5,533 bases of DNA from JAWWBN01 sp033720955. Lineage in GTDB: Bacteria > Acidobacteriota > Thermoanaerobaculia > Multivoradales > JAHEKO01. The notes under the pieces are model-generated. The model ran no database searches. It saw nothing but the letters and a program-made list of their open reading frames with translations, and was not told the DNA's origin. Where the stretch lies: NCBI GenBank assembly GCA_033720955.1, contig JAWWBN010000250.1, positions 1 to 5,533 on the forward strand, in the 5' to 3' direction. The translations under genes were made by a program, and so were the position numbers. Positions 1 through 5,533 of this stretch are shown piece after piece. How positions within the stretch are numbered: position 1 is the first letter of the stretch; each line of letters begins with the position of its first letter.

Positions 1-956
1 CCCAGGGCCTTGAGCAGACCGATCTCGCGGGTGCGCTCGGCCACCGACACCAGCATGACGTTCATGATCCCCACTCCGGCGACCGACAGCGAGATGGCGC
101 CGATCGCGGCCACCACCAGGGTGAGCGTCGCCAGGATGGCCGAGAAGGTGCTGACCACCGCGTCCTGGGTGATCACGGTGACGTCCTCCTCCTGGTGGCG
201 CTCGGCCAGCAGGGCGATCACGGCGCGCTTCGCCTCGGCCACCTCGGCGTCGGAGCGCACCTGGACCATGATGCGGAAGAGCGACGACCGGTTCAGCATG
301 CGCATCCCGGTGGCCACCGGCACGATGGCGATGTCGTCGAAGTTGATGGTGAGCCGGGTGCCCAGCTCCGCCATCACCCCGATGACCCGCATCCGCCAGC
401 TTCCCACTCGCACCACCCGGCCCACCGGGTCCTCGCCGCCGGGGAAGAGCTCGCGCGCCGTCTTGTGGCCCAGGACCACCACCGCGGCGCCGCGGTCGAT
501 CTCCTCCGGGGGCAGGAACTCGCCGCGGGCCATCACCAGGCCCCGCGCCTCCCGGTACTCCGGCGTGGTTCCGAGGACCCCGACCTGGCGGGTGCGCTCG
601 CGGTGGGAGACCTCCTCCGTCCCCATGGAGATGGGCGCCACGCGGAGCGCCTGCGGCACCTCGCGGCGGATGGCCAGGGCGTCGTCCAGGGTCAGGTCGT
701 TGGGCACGCCGCCGATGCCGAAGGTCCCGGTGGTCTCCGTCTTTCCCGGCAGCACCATCAGCAGGTTGGTCCCCAGCGAAGCGAACTGCTCGACGACGTA
801 GCGGCGGGCGCCCGCGCCCCGGGCGGTGAGCAGGACCACCGCCGCCACCCCGACCCCGACGCCCAGCAGGCTCAGCCCGGTGCGCAGGCCGTGGCCGGCG
901 AGGGCGCCGAGGGCGAAGCGCCCCAGGTCGCGGGCGCGGCCGGCCGCAGCGCTCAC
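1..956 (-). CDS. MacB/FtsX-type ABC transporter permease, 3' end missing
   Basis: Inner-membrane permease of a tripartite ABC exporter, probably acting by mechanotransmission to the periplasmic fusion protein encoded upstream. 318 full codons are visible. A first membrane helix lies at about residues 25-45, followed by a periplasmic MacB_PCD-like domain at about 46-265 with the usual early pattern LGTNLLMVLPG (61-71). The second helix is at about 272-298 and runs into the FtsX signature ERTREIGLLKALG at 307-319, where the window ends. Members of the family are about 400 residues, so the last two helices (roughly 80 residues) should lie outside. The start is GTG at 956, whose GTGA overlaps the TGA stop of the ATPase by 4 bp and has GGAGG 7 nt upstream. 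The overlap implies translational coupling. In E. coli MacB the ATPase and permease are fused; here they are separate. The exported substrate cannot be read from the sequence. The family call is firm, the specificity open. Confidence 0.95.
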   Translation of the reverse strand, partial: MSAAAGRARDLGRFALGALAGHGLRTGLSLLGVGVGVAAVVLLTARGAGARRYVVEQFASLGTNLLMVLPGKTETTGTFGIGGVPNDLTLDDALAIRREVPQALRVAPISMGTEEVSHRERTRQVGVLGTTPEYREARGLVMARGEFLPPEEIDRGAAVVVLGHKTARELFPGGEDPVGRVVRVGSWRMRVIGVMAELGTRLTINFDDIAIVPVATGMRMLNRSSLFRIMVQVRSDAEVAEAKRAVIALLAERHQEEDVTVITQDAVVSTFSAILATLTLVVAAIGAISLSVAGVGIMNVMLVSVAERTREIGLLKAL

Positions 957-1732
957 CGGCTCCCCTCCGGCTCCGGCGCCTCCTCGCCCCCCTCGTCGCG
1001 CGGCTCGATCGCCAGCAGCTCCACCGCCCGGTCCACCCGCGCGCCGGGCAGCCGTTCGACGATCGTGCCGTCCACCAGGACGACGATGCGGTCGGCGCGC
1101 GCCGCGACCCGCGGGTCGTGGGTGACCACCAGCAGGGTGAGCCCGTCGTCGTTGAGCCGGTCCAGCAGGTCCAGCACCACCCGCCCGGAGCGGCTGTCCA
1201 GGTTGCCGGTGGGCTCGTCGGCCAACAGGATCGACGGCCGCATCGCCGTCGCCCGCGCCAGGGCGGTGCGCTGCCGCTCGCCGCCGGAGAGCTGCTCGGG
1301 GCGGTGCCCCATGCGCTCGGCCAACCCCACGGCCTGGAGCGCCTCCCGCGCCCGCTGCCGGCGCTCGTAGCGCGGCAGGCCGGCGAAGACCATGGGCAGC
1401 TCCACGTTCTCGAGCGCCGTCAGCCGGGCGATCAGGTGGAAGAACTGGAAGACGAAGCCGATCTGGTGGCGCCGCACCAGGGTGAGCTCGGCCTCGTCCA
1501 GCGAGCCGACCTCGCGGCCGTCGAGGGAGTAGCGGCCCGCCGTGGGCCGGTCCAGACAGCCGATCAGGTTGAGCAGGGTGGACTTGCCGGAGCCCGACGG
1601 GCCCATGATCGCGACGTGCTCGCCGGGGGCGATCCGCTCGTCCACCCCGGCCAGGGCGTGCACCGGCCGTCCCCCCACCTCGAAGGTGCGGGCGATCCCC
1701 TCGAGACGGATGATCGGCTCGACGTCGGACAC
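953..1732 (-). CDS. MacB/LolD-type ABC transporter ATP-binding subunit
   Basis: Cytoplasmic ATPase (259 residues) that powers the adjacent permease. All core motifs are visible and intact: Walker A GPSGSGKST at 44-52, Q-loop Gln96 within FVFQFFHL, signature LSGGERQR at 148-155, Walker B ILLADE at 168-173 with Asp172 and catalytic Glu173, D-loop NLDS at 177-180, and H-loop His205. The stretch LTALENVELPM (104-114) is typical of the MacB/LolD/FtsE group. The start is GTG at 1732. An in-frame TAG, which is the stop of the fusion protein gene, lies only six codons upstream and rules out a longer start. The ribosome binding site is weak (GGGG 7 nt upstream). A roughly 30-residue C-terminal extension rich in Glu and Pro follows the conserved core, and its last codons also encode the ribosome binding site of the permease. 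A LolD-like lipoprotein role is less likely because a HlyD-type partner is adjacent. Confidence 0.96.
   Translation of the reverse strand: MSDVEPIIRLEGIARTFEVGGRPVHALAGVDERIAPGEHVAIMGPSGSGKSTLLNLIGCLDRPTAGRYSLDGREVGSLDEAELTLVRRHQIGFVFQFFHLIARLTALENVELPMVFAGLPRYERRQRAREALQAVGLAERMGHRPEQLSGGERQRTALARATAMRPSILLADEPTGNLDSRSGRVVLDLLDRLNDDGLTLLVVTHDPRVAARADRIVVLVDGTIVERLPGARVDRAVELLAIEPRDEGGEEAPEPEGSR
964..968 (-). promoter_or_regulatory. Ribosome binding site of the permease, inside the ATPase gene
   Basis: GGAGG on the minus strand lies 7 nt upstream of GTG 956, within the last codons of the ATPase gene. It is the strongest Shine-Dalgarno in the cluster and supports the GTG start and the 4-bp overlap. 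Confidence 0.7.
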
Positions 1733-1747
1733 CGGCCGGCCCCGGCT

Positions 1748-2914
1748 CTAGCCGTCTCCGCTCGTCTCGGCGTCGCGCCGCTCGGCCAGAGCGCCCGCCT
1801 TGACCTCGACCCGGTCCAGGCTGGTGACCACCAGCTCGCCGCCCTCGAGGCCGGAGACGATCTCGGTGTACTGCCAGTTGCGCAGACCCGTCTCGACCTC
1901 GCGCTCCACCAGACGGTCGCCCTCGAGCAGCAGCAGACGGCGGTTCTCCAGGAGGGCCGCGGTGGGCACCCGCAGCACCTCCTCGCGGGTGGCCAGCACC
2001 ACCTCGACGTCGGCCGAGGTGCCGGGCAGCAGCACCGCGTCCGGCGCGGCGACGAAGTCCACCTCCACCTCCACCGTGCGGTTCTGCTGCTCCAGGTCCA
2101 GCACGTAGGGGGCGATGCGGGAGACCCGGGCGTCGAAGACCCGGTCGCGGTGCGAGTCCACGGTGACGCGGGCCGGCTGACCCACCTCGATCCGCGCCGA
2201 GTCCACCTCGTCCATCGGGGCGCTCACGTAGAGGGACGACGGGTCCAGGATGTCGATGACCGGCGGCACCGGCAGCGCCGGTGGGGAGGGGGTCGTCCAC
2301 TCCCCGACCTCGATCGACACCTCGGCCACCACTCCGTCGAAGGGCGCCACCAGGACGGTCTTGGCCAGCTCCGCCCGGGCCACCGCCACCGAGGCCGCGG
2401 CGCGGGACTCGTTGGCCTCGGCCGCCGCGCAGGCCGCGGCCGCGGTCTGCGCCGCGCTCTCCGCCTGGTCCAGGAGGTCCTCGGAGACGATCCGCTCCGC
2501 CGCCAGACGGGCGACGCGGCGCGACTCGCGATCGGCCCGCTCGGCGGTCAGACAGGCGCGCCGGCGCTCGGCCGCCGCGGCCTCGGCCTCGCCGCGGGCG
2601 AGCGCCAGACGGGCCTCGAGCGCCCGCGCGTCGAGCTCGAGGACCACCTGCCCCGCCTCGACGCGGTCGCCCTCCCGGTGGGGCAGCGCCACCACCCGGC
2701 CGCCGACCTCGGGCGACATCTTGGCCCGCTGTCGGGCGGTCACGGTGCCGGCCCGCGAGTTGGTGACGGTCTCCTCCACGGCGCCCCGCTCGGCCCGCTG
2801 GACGTCCACCGGCACCGGCTCGGGGGCCAGGACCGTGGCCCGCAGGAGAAGCGCCACGGCCGCCAGGGCGACGAGGACTGCCAGGCGCCGAAGCCACTTC
2901 CTCATCGGGATCAT
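1748..2914 (-). CDS. HlyD/MacA-type periplasmic membrane fusion protein
   Basis: Periplasmic adaptor (388 residues) linking an inner-membrane ABC exporter to an outer-membrane channel. An N-terminal anchor spans about 8-30. Split lipoyl halves lie at about 58-97 and 186-208 (VAPFDGVVAEVSIEVGE), flanking an Ala/Glu/Arg-rich coiled-coil hairpin at about 98-185. The beta-barrel covers about 225-310 and the membrane-proximal domain the remainder. The hairpin tip carries R133-x3-L137-x6-S144, the RxxxLxxxxxxS motif known from AcrA and MacA for docking to TolC-type channels. The protein has only two cysteines, Cys121 and Cys162, on opposite helices of the hairpin. It lies 15 bp upstream of the ATPase gene, fitting a transporter operon. 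ATG 2914 is preferred over ATG 2905 (three residues shorter); neither has a clear Shine-Dalgarno. No outer-membrane channel is encoded in the window, so that partner is inferred. Confidence 0.94.
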   Translation of the reverse strand: MIPMRKWLRRLAVLVALAAVALLLRATVLAPEPVPVDVQRAERGAVEETVTNSRAGTVTARQRAKMSPEVGGRVVALPHREGDRVEAGQVVLELDARALEARLALARGEAEAAAAERRRACLTAERADRESRRVARLAAERIVSEDLLDQAESAAQTAAAACAAAEANESRAAASVAVARAELAKTVLVAPFDGVVAEVSIEVGEWTTPSPPALPVPPVIDILDPSSLYVSAPMDEVDSARIEVGQPARVTVDSHRDRVFDARVSRIAPYVLDLEQQNRTVEVEVDFVAAPDAVLLPGTSADVEVVLATREEVLRVPTAALLENRRLLLLEGDRLVEREVETGLRNWQYTEIVSGLEGGELVVTSLDRVEVKAGALAERRDAETSGDG

Positions 2915-2970
2915 CGTAGCAGCGGCGCCCCGGGGGCGGGCCGCCCGGGCGGGTGGGGCGGCCGGCCGGG
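2915..2970 (-). other. GC-rich palindromic spacer between the V4R-like and fusion protein genes
   Basis: This 56-bp spacer contains perfect palindromes CCGCCCGGGCGG (2941-2952) and CGGCCGGCCG (2959-2968). It also has CGCCCC (2926-2931), which can pair with GGGGCG at 2933-2938 or at 2955-2960. There is no T-tract, so a standard intrinsic terminator is not supported. It could fold in the transcript just ahead of the fusion protein start, or be chance in very GC-rich DNA. Confidence 0.35.
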
Positions 2971-3537
2971 CTAGGCCGCGTCCCAGGCGAGACGGTAGCG
3001 GCAGACCTCGCCGCCGCGGGCGCGGCACTCTTCGTGCTCGATGCGGATGCTCGTCGCCCCGCACATCTCCAGCGCCCGTCGGTACCAGCCCACCACCGTC
3101 ATGCAGTCGGTCTCGGAGAAGGTCTCGGCGTCGTAGGTGGTGATCACCCCGGAGGTCGGCCCCGTGGGCTCGTACTCGCGGTGGCCGCTGTCGTAGTAGA
3201 AGCCGTAGATCCGGTCGGTCATGGCGAGGAAGCGCTGCGGGTCCTTGCCGCCGAGGAAGGCGCGGTGCGGCCCGGTGAGGTTCTGCTGCGCCGAGCGCGC
3301 CCCGAGGGTCTCGAAGATCGACGCGTCGCCGCGCCCGACCTGCTCCACGATCGCGTCGTCCAGGCGGGCGTTGAGCTCGAACGGATACCAGCTCGAGGCG
3401 AGCAGCAGACCGCGGAGGATGTCGGCGTCCTCGGCAGGCAGCGCCTCCAGCACGCGCTGCCACTCGGCGGCGCCGTACTCCTCCTCGACACACGCCCGCC
3501 GCGCCTGCAGAGCCGCTCCTTTGACCTTCGCCGCCAT
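2971..3537 (-). CDS. Stand-alone V4R-like (4-vinyl reductase fold) putative ligand-binding protein
   Basis: A 188-residue soluble protein with no signal peptide or membrane segment, so presumably cytoplasmic. The N-terminal half has an alpha-helical look (SSWYPFELNARLDDAI at 48-63). The C-terminal half, about 88-186, resembles a V4R domain. It has an aromatic stretch IYGFYYDSGHREYEPTGPTSG (110-130), then DC(145)MTVVGWYRRALEMCG, then a closing EECRARGGEVCRYRLAW (169-185). Cys145, Cys171 and Cys179 have the same 26- and 8-residue spacing as the zinc-binding cysteines recalled for the phenol sensor MopR, with His168 near the expected fourth ligand. V4R domains bind small molecules or tetrapyrrole-related ligands, but the ligand here is unknown. 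ATG 3537 is chosen because GAGG lies 5 nt upstream; the longer start at 3660 would overlap the divergent gene. It is probably the first gene of the exporter cluster, 56 bp ahead of the fusion protein. A Myxococcus-type paralogous family of unknown function is an alternative assignment. Confidence 0.72.
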   Translation of the reverse strand: MAAKVKGAALQARRACVEEEYGAAEWQRVLEALPAEDADILRGLLLASSWYPFELNARLDDAIVEQVGRGDASIFETLGARSAQQNLTGPHRAFLGGKDPQRFLAMTDRIYGFYYDSGHREYEPTGPTSGVITTYDAETFSETDCMTVVGWYRRALEMCGATSIRIEHEECRARGGEVCRYRLAWDAA

Positions 3538-3542
3538 CGTCG

Positions 3543-3546
3543 CCTC
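3543..3546 (-). promoter_or_regulatory. Ribosome binding site of the V4R-like gene
   Basis: GAGG on the minus strand lies 5 nt upstream of ATG 3537. It decides for this start over the in-frame ATG at 3660. Confidence 0.6.
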
Positions 3547-3569
3547 GCGGCGTGATTCGACTCTCAGCG

Positions 3570-3586
3570 GCCGGGCAGCGCCCGGC
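3570..3586. repeat. 17-bp perfect inverted repeat in the divergent intergenic region, possible operator
   Basis: GCCGGGC-AGC-GCCCGGC has 7-bp perfect arms around a 3-bp centre. It sits between the two divergent start codons and covers the place where a -35 element for the rightward promoter would be. A second inverted repeat, GCGCCC-GGC-GGGCGC at 3578-3592, overlaps it. An operator role is inference; in DNA this GC-rich such palindromes also occur by chance. Confidence 0.35.
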
Positions 3587-3596
3587 GGGCGCCGGT

Positions 3597-3605
3597 TGCT
3601 AGACT
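3597..3605 (+). promoter_or_regulatory. Extended -10 promoter candidate for the DUF2207-like gene
   Basis: TGCTAGACT matches the extended -10 form TGnTAnnnT. It ends 8 nt before ATG 3614, so transcription would begin at or next to the start codon and give a leaderless or nearly leaderless mRNA. This agrees with the missing Shine-Dalgarno. No -35 hexamer is visible about 17 bp upstream, which an extended -10 can tolerate. Confidence 0.4.
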
Positions 3606-3613
3606 GGCGGGCG

Positions 3614-5533
3614 ATGCGCGGTCCGGTCGCCGAGCTCCCCGCGGGCCCACCCCCGGTCACCCGACACGCCGGTCCGGTGGCGCGGGCGCGGCGCCTGTCG
3701 AGCCGCCTCGCGGCCCGCGGCGCGGCCGGCGCGTTGGCGCTCGCCCTGCTCGGGGCGGCGGCGGCTCACGGGCGCACCCTCCACTGGCGGGCGCTCGCGG
3801 TGGAGGCCCGTCTCGACGGCGACGGCAAGCTGCTGATCGTGGAGCGCCAGACCATGGTCTTCGACGGCGCGTGGAACGGCGGGCAGCGCGACTTCCTGCT
3901 GGAGCCGGGCGAGAGGCTCGAGCTCTACGGAGTGCAGCGGGTGGACCCGGCGAGCGGGGTCGTGGTGCGGCTGACCCGGGGCGATCTCGACCGGGTGGAC
4001 CACTACGACTGGATCGACCGGGACACCCTGCGCTGGCGCAGCCGGCTGCCGGGCGACCCGCCCTTCGAGAACCAGGCGATCCTCTACGAGCTCTACTACA
4101 GCATGACCGGCGTCGTGGAGGCCACGGGGGAGGGGTACCGTCTCCTCCACCCGTTCGCCTTCTCCGACCGGGTCGGGACCATCGAGCGGTTCGAGCTGGA
4201 CCTGGCCGTCGACCCGGAGTGGCGGGTGGCGTCGGCCGGCGGGCTCGACGTGGAAGCCTCCGAGACGGGCTCCCGGATCAGCGCGACGGCCGACGACCTC
4301 CGGCCCGGTCTCGCCTTCTGGGCGGACATCACTCTCGAGCGGACGGTGGCGGCGGCGCCGGCCTCGGTGCGCCGGAAGCCGCCCCGCTGGGCCCGGCTCG
4401 CGATGGCGGCGGCCATCTTCTCCGCCGGGCTCCTCTTCTGGCGCCGGCTGCGCGCCCACGAGCGCGCCCAGGGGCGCTACGACCCTCCGGTCGCGGCCGG
4501 CGTCATCGACCGCGGGTGGCTCGAGGAGCGCGTGCTGGGCCTGCGCGCCGAGGAGGCGGGCGCGCTCTGGGACCAGGCGATCGGCTCCGCCGAGGTGTCG
4601 GCGATCCTCGCCCGCTGGGTGGCCGAGGGCCGCGTCCGGAGCTCGGTGCGGGAGGGTCGCCGCCGCCCGGTCATGGAGCTCGAGTTGGCCGCCCCGCGCG
4701 CCGCCTTCGACGGCTACGAGCGGGCCCTGCTCGACAAGCTCTTCTTCGACGGACGGACCCGGACCGACACCGAGGCCGTGAAGGAGAGGTACAAGTCGTC
4801 CGGCTTCTCGCCCGTGGCGACGATCACTCCCGGCCTGCACCGCCGGCTCCGCGAGGTGCCCGGCTTCGGCGAGAAGCTGCCGGCGCCCCGGGCGCGGCCG
4901 ACCTTCCTGCTCTTCCTGGGAGCGGCGGCGCTTCTGGGTCTCGAGGCCTGGCTGCGGGGACCGGGAACGGCGGGTCCGGCGCTGGCCACCCTGACGCTGC
5001 TCCTGGGTCCGCTGGCGATCCCGGCGTACCTGCTGGGGTACTTCTACCGCCGTCGGGCGGACCTGCTCGGCGCCCTGCACTGGGCCCAGGTCGGCTTCGC
5101 GGCGGCCGCGGCCGGCTCGGTGGCCGCGGTGGTCTACGCCGCCCCCGATTGGGGAATCGAGGGCATCTCCGACGTCGGCGTCGCGGGTCTTCTGGGGATG
5201 ACTCTGGCGACCACCTGCTTCCTCCGCAGCGTCTTCAACACCGCCCGCACCCGCGACGGCCGGGCGGCCGTGGCGCGCCGCCGCGAGTTGGCGGGCGCCC
5301 GGCGCCACCTGGCGGCCGAGCTCCAGAAGCCGGAGCCGGAGCTGGAGGACTCCTGGGTCCCCTATCTCCTGGCCTTCGGTCTGCAGCGCGGGATGGACCG
5401 TTGGGCGCAGGCCTTCGGCGGCGCCGGCAGCCGCGTCTCGACACCCTCCACCGCCTTCAGCGGCTCCTCGCGCGGCTCGTCGGGCGGCTGGACGGGCGGC
5501 GGCGGCGCCTTCGGCGGCGCCGGCGCCACCAGC
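3614..5533 (+). CDS. DUF2207-like multi-pass membrane protein, 3' end missing
   Basis: An open frame of 640 codons runs off the right edge. It has an N-terminal hydrophobic segment at 36-52 (signal peptide or anchor) and an extracytoplasmic beta-rich region at about 58-245 matching the DUF2207 layout. Membrane helices lie at about 258-275, 428-445, 452-477, 489-508 and 522-538. The loop at about 276-427 should be cytoplasmic and begins with YDPPVAAGVIDRGWLEE (289-305), reminiscent of the PP-containing segment after the first helix in DUF2207 proteins. After the last helix comes WVPYLLAFGLQRGMDRWAQAFGG (581-603), the family's conserved pre-tail motif, then a Gly/Ser-rich tail from about 604. 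The function of DUF2207 proteins is not established. ATG 3614 is used, though it has no Shine-Dalgarno and may be read leaderless. GTG 3677 would give a more typical signal peptide of about 30 residues. The gene is divergent from the exporter cluster with a 76-bp gap, so the regulatory region may be shared. Confidence 0.85.
   Translation, partial: MRGPVAELPAGPPPVTRHAGPVARARRLSSRLAARGAAGALALALLGAAAAHGRTLHWRALAVEARLDGDGKLLIVERQTMVFDGAWNGGQRDFLLEPGERLELYGVQRVDPASGVVVRLTRGDLDRVDHYDWIDRDTLRWRSRLPGDPPFENQAILYELYYSMTGVVEATGEGYRLLHPFAFSDRVGTIERFELDLAVDPEWRVASAGGLDVEASETGSRISATADDLRPGLAFWADITLERTVAAAPASVRRKPPRWARLAMAAAIFSAGLLFWRRLRAHERAQGRYDPPVAAGVIDRGWLEERVLGLRAEEAGALWDQAIGSAEVSAILARWVAEGRVRSSVREGRRRPVMELELAAPRAAFDGYERALLDKLFFDGRTRTDTEAVKERYKSSGFSPVATITPGLHRRLREVPGFGEKLPAPRARPTFLLFLGAAALLGLEAWLRGPGTAGPALATLTLLLGPLAIPAYLLGYFYRRRADLLGALHWAQVGFAAAAAGSVAAVVYAAPDWGIEGISDVGVAGLLGMTLATTCFLRSVFNTARTRDGRAAVARRRELAGARRHLAAELQKPEPELEDSWVPYLLAFGLQRGMDRWAQAFGGAGSRVSTPSTAFSGSSRGSSGGWTGGGGAFGGAGATS

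Noticed and set aside
10..801. A 263-codon plus-strand open frame across the permease gene.
   Set aside because: It is Ser/Arg/Thr-rich and lacks domains, while the minus strand carries the FtsX signature and membrane helices.
2915..2970. Intrinsic terminator after the V4R-like gene.
   Set aside because: Palindromes are present but no T-tract follows on the minus strand, and the next gene is co-directional.
1118..2974. A 618-codon plus-strand open frame opposite the ATPase and fusion protein genes.
   Set aside because: The opposite strand encodes intact ABC ATPase and adaptor motifs. The plus-strand product is His/Gly/Arg-rich without recognisable domains, as expected for an antisense shadow in very GC-rich DNA.
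2915..3493. Extension of the fusion protein frame upstream to 3493, giving 581 residues.
   Set aside because: The added 193 residues are Arg/Ala-rich shadow of the V4R-like gene. ATG 2914 directly precedes a normal membrane anchor.
3555..3560. TCGAAT on the minus strand as a -10 for the V4R-like gene.
   Set aside because: Only four of six bases match the consensus, there is no TGn extension and no -35 at 17 bp, so it is too weak to list.
3538..3660. A longer start for the V4R-like protein at ATG 3660.
   Set aside because: The added 41 residues are low complexity and would overlap the divergent gene; GAGG correctly spaced before ATG 3537 supports the shorter form.
3599..5308. A 569-codon minus-strand open frame opposite the DUF2207-like gene.
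   Set aside because: Its product is low-complexity Arg/Gly/Glu/Pro sequence with no domain. The plus strand has signal, membrane helices and family motifs.

Overview
The window is a very GC-rich (roughly three quarters G+C by eye), gene-dense bacterial chromosome segment with strong G/C third-position bias. A periplasmic membrane fusion protein with a TolC-docking motif points to a diderm (Gram-negative-type) host. The combination of a DUF2207-like membrane protein with a Gly/Ser-rich tail and a stand-alone V4R-like protein would suit Acidobacteriota or Myxococcota, but that placement is inference from memory of the families, not a search.

Layout: positions 1-3537 carry a minus-strand cluster of four genes read right to left. 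They are a 188-residue V4R-like putative ligand-binding protein (2971-3537), a HlyD/MacA-type membrane fusion protein (1748-2914), a MacB/LolD-type ABC ATPase (953-1732) and a MacB/FtsX-type permease whose 3' end is cut off by the window start (1-956). The gaps are 56 bp, 15 bp and a 4-bp overlap, so the last three form a tight tripartite ABC transporter operon. The V4R-like gene is probably its leader. A short divergent intergenic region (3538-3613) follows. It holds a 17-bp perfect inverted repeat and an extended -10 promoter candidate facing right. From 3614 to the window end a large plus-strand DUF2207-like multi-pass membrane protein gene runs off the right edge.

How the genes may work together: the ATPase and permease would form a mechanotransmitting type VII ABC (MacB-like) engine. 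The fusion protein would connect it to an outer-membrane TolC-type channel encoded elsewhere. The V4R-like protein has a Cys/His constellation spaced like the zinc site of phenol-sensing V4R domains and no visible DNA-binding or enzymatic domain. It may sense or buffer a small molecule linked to the exporter. No RNA genes, mobile elements, CRISPR arrays or transfer signs were seen.
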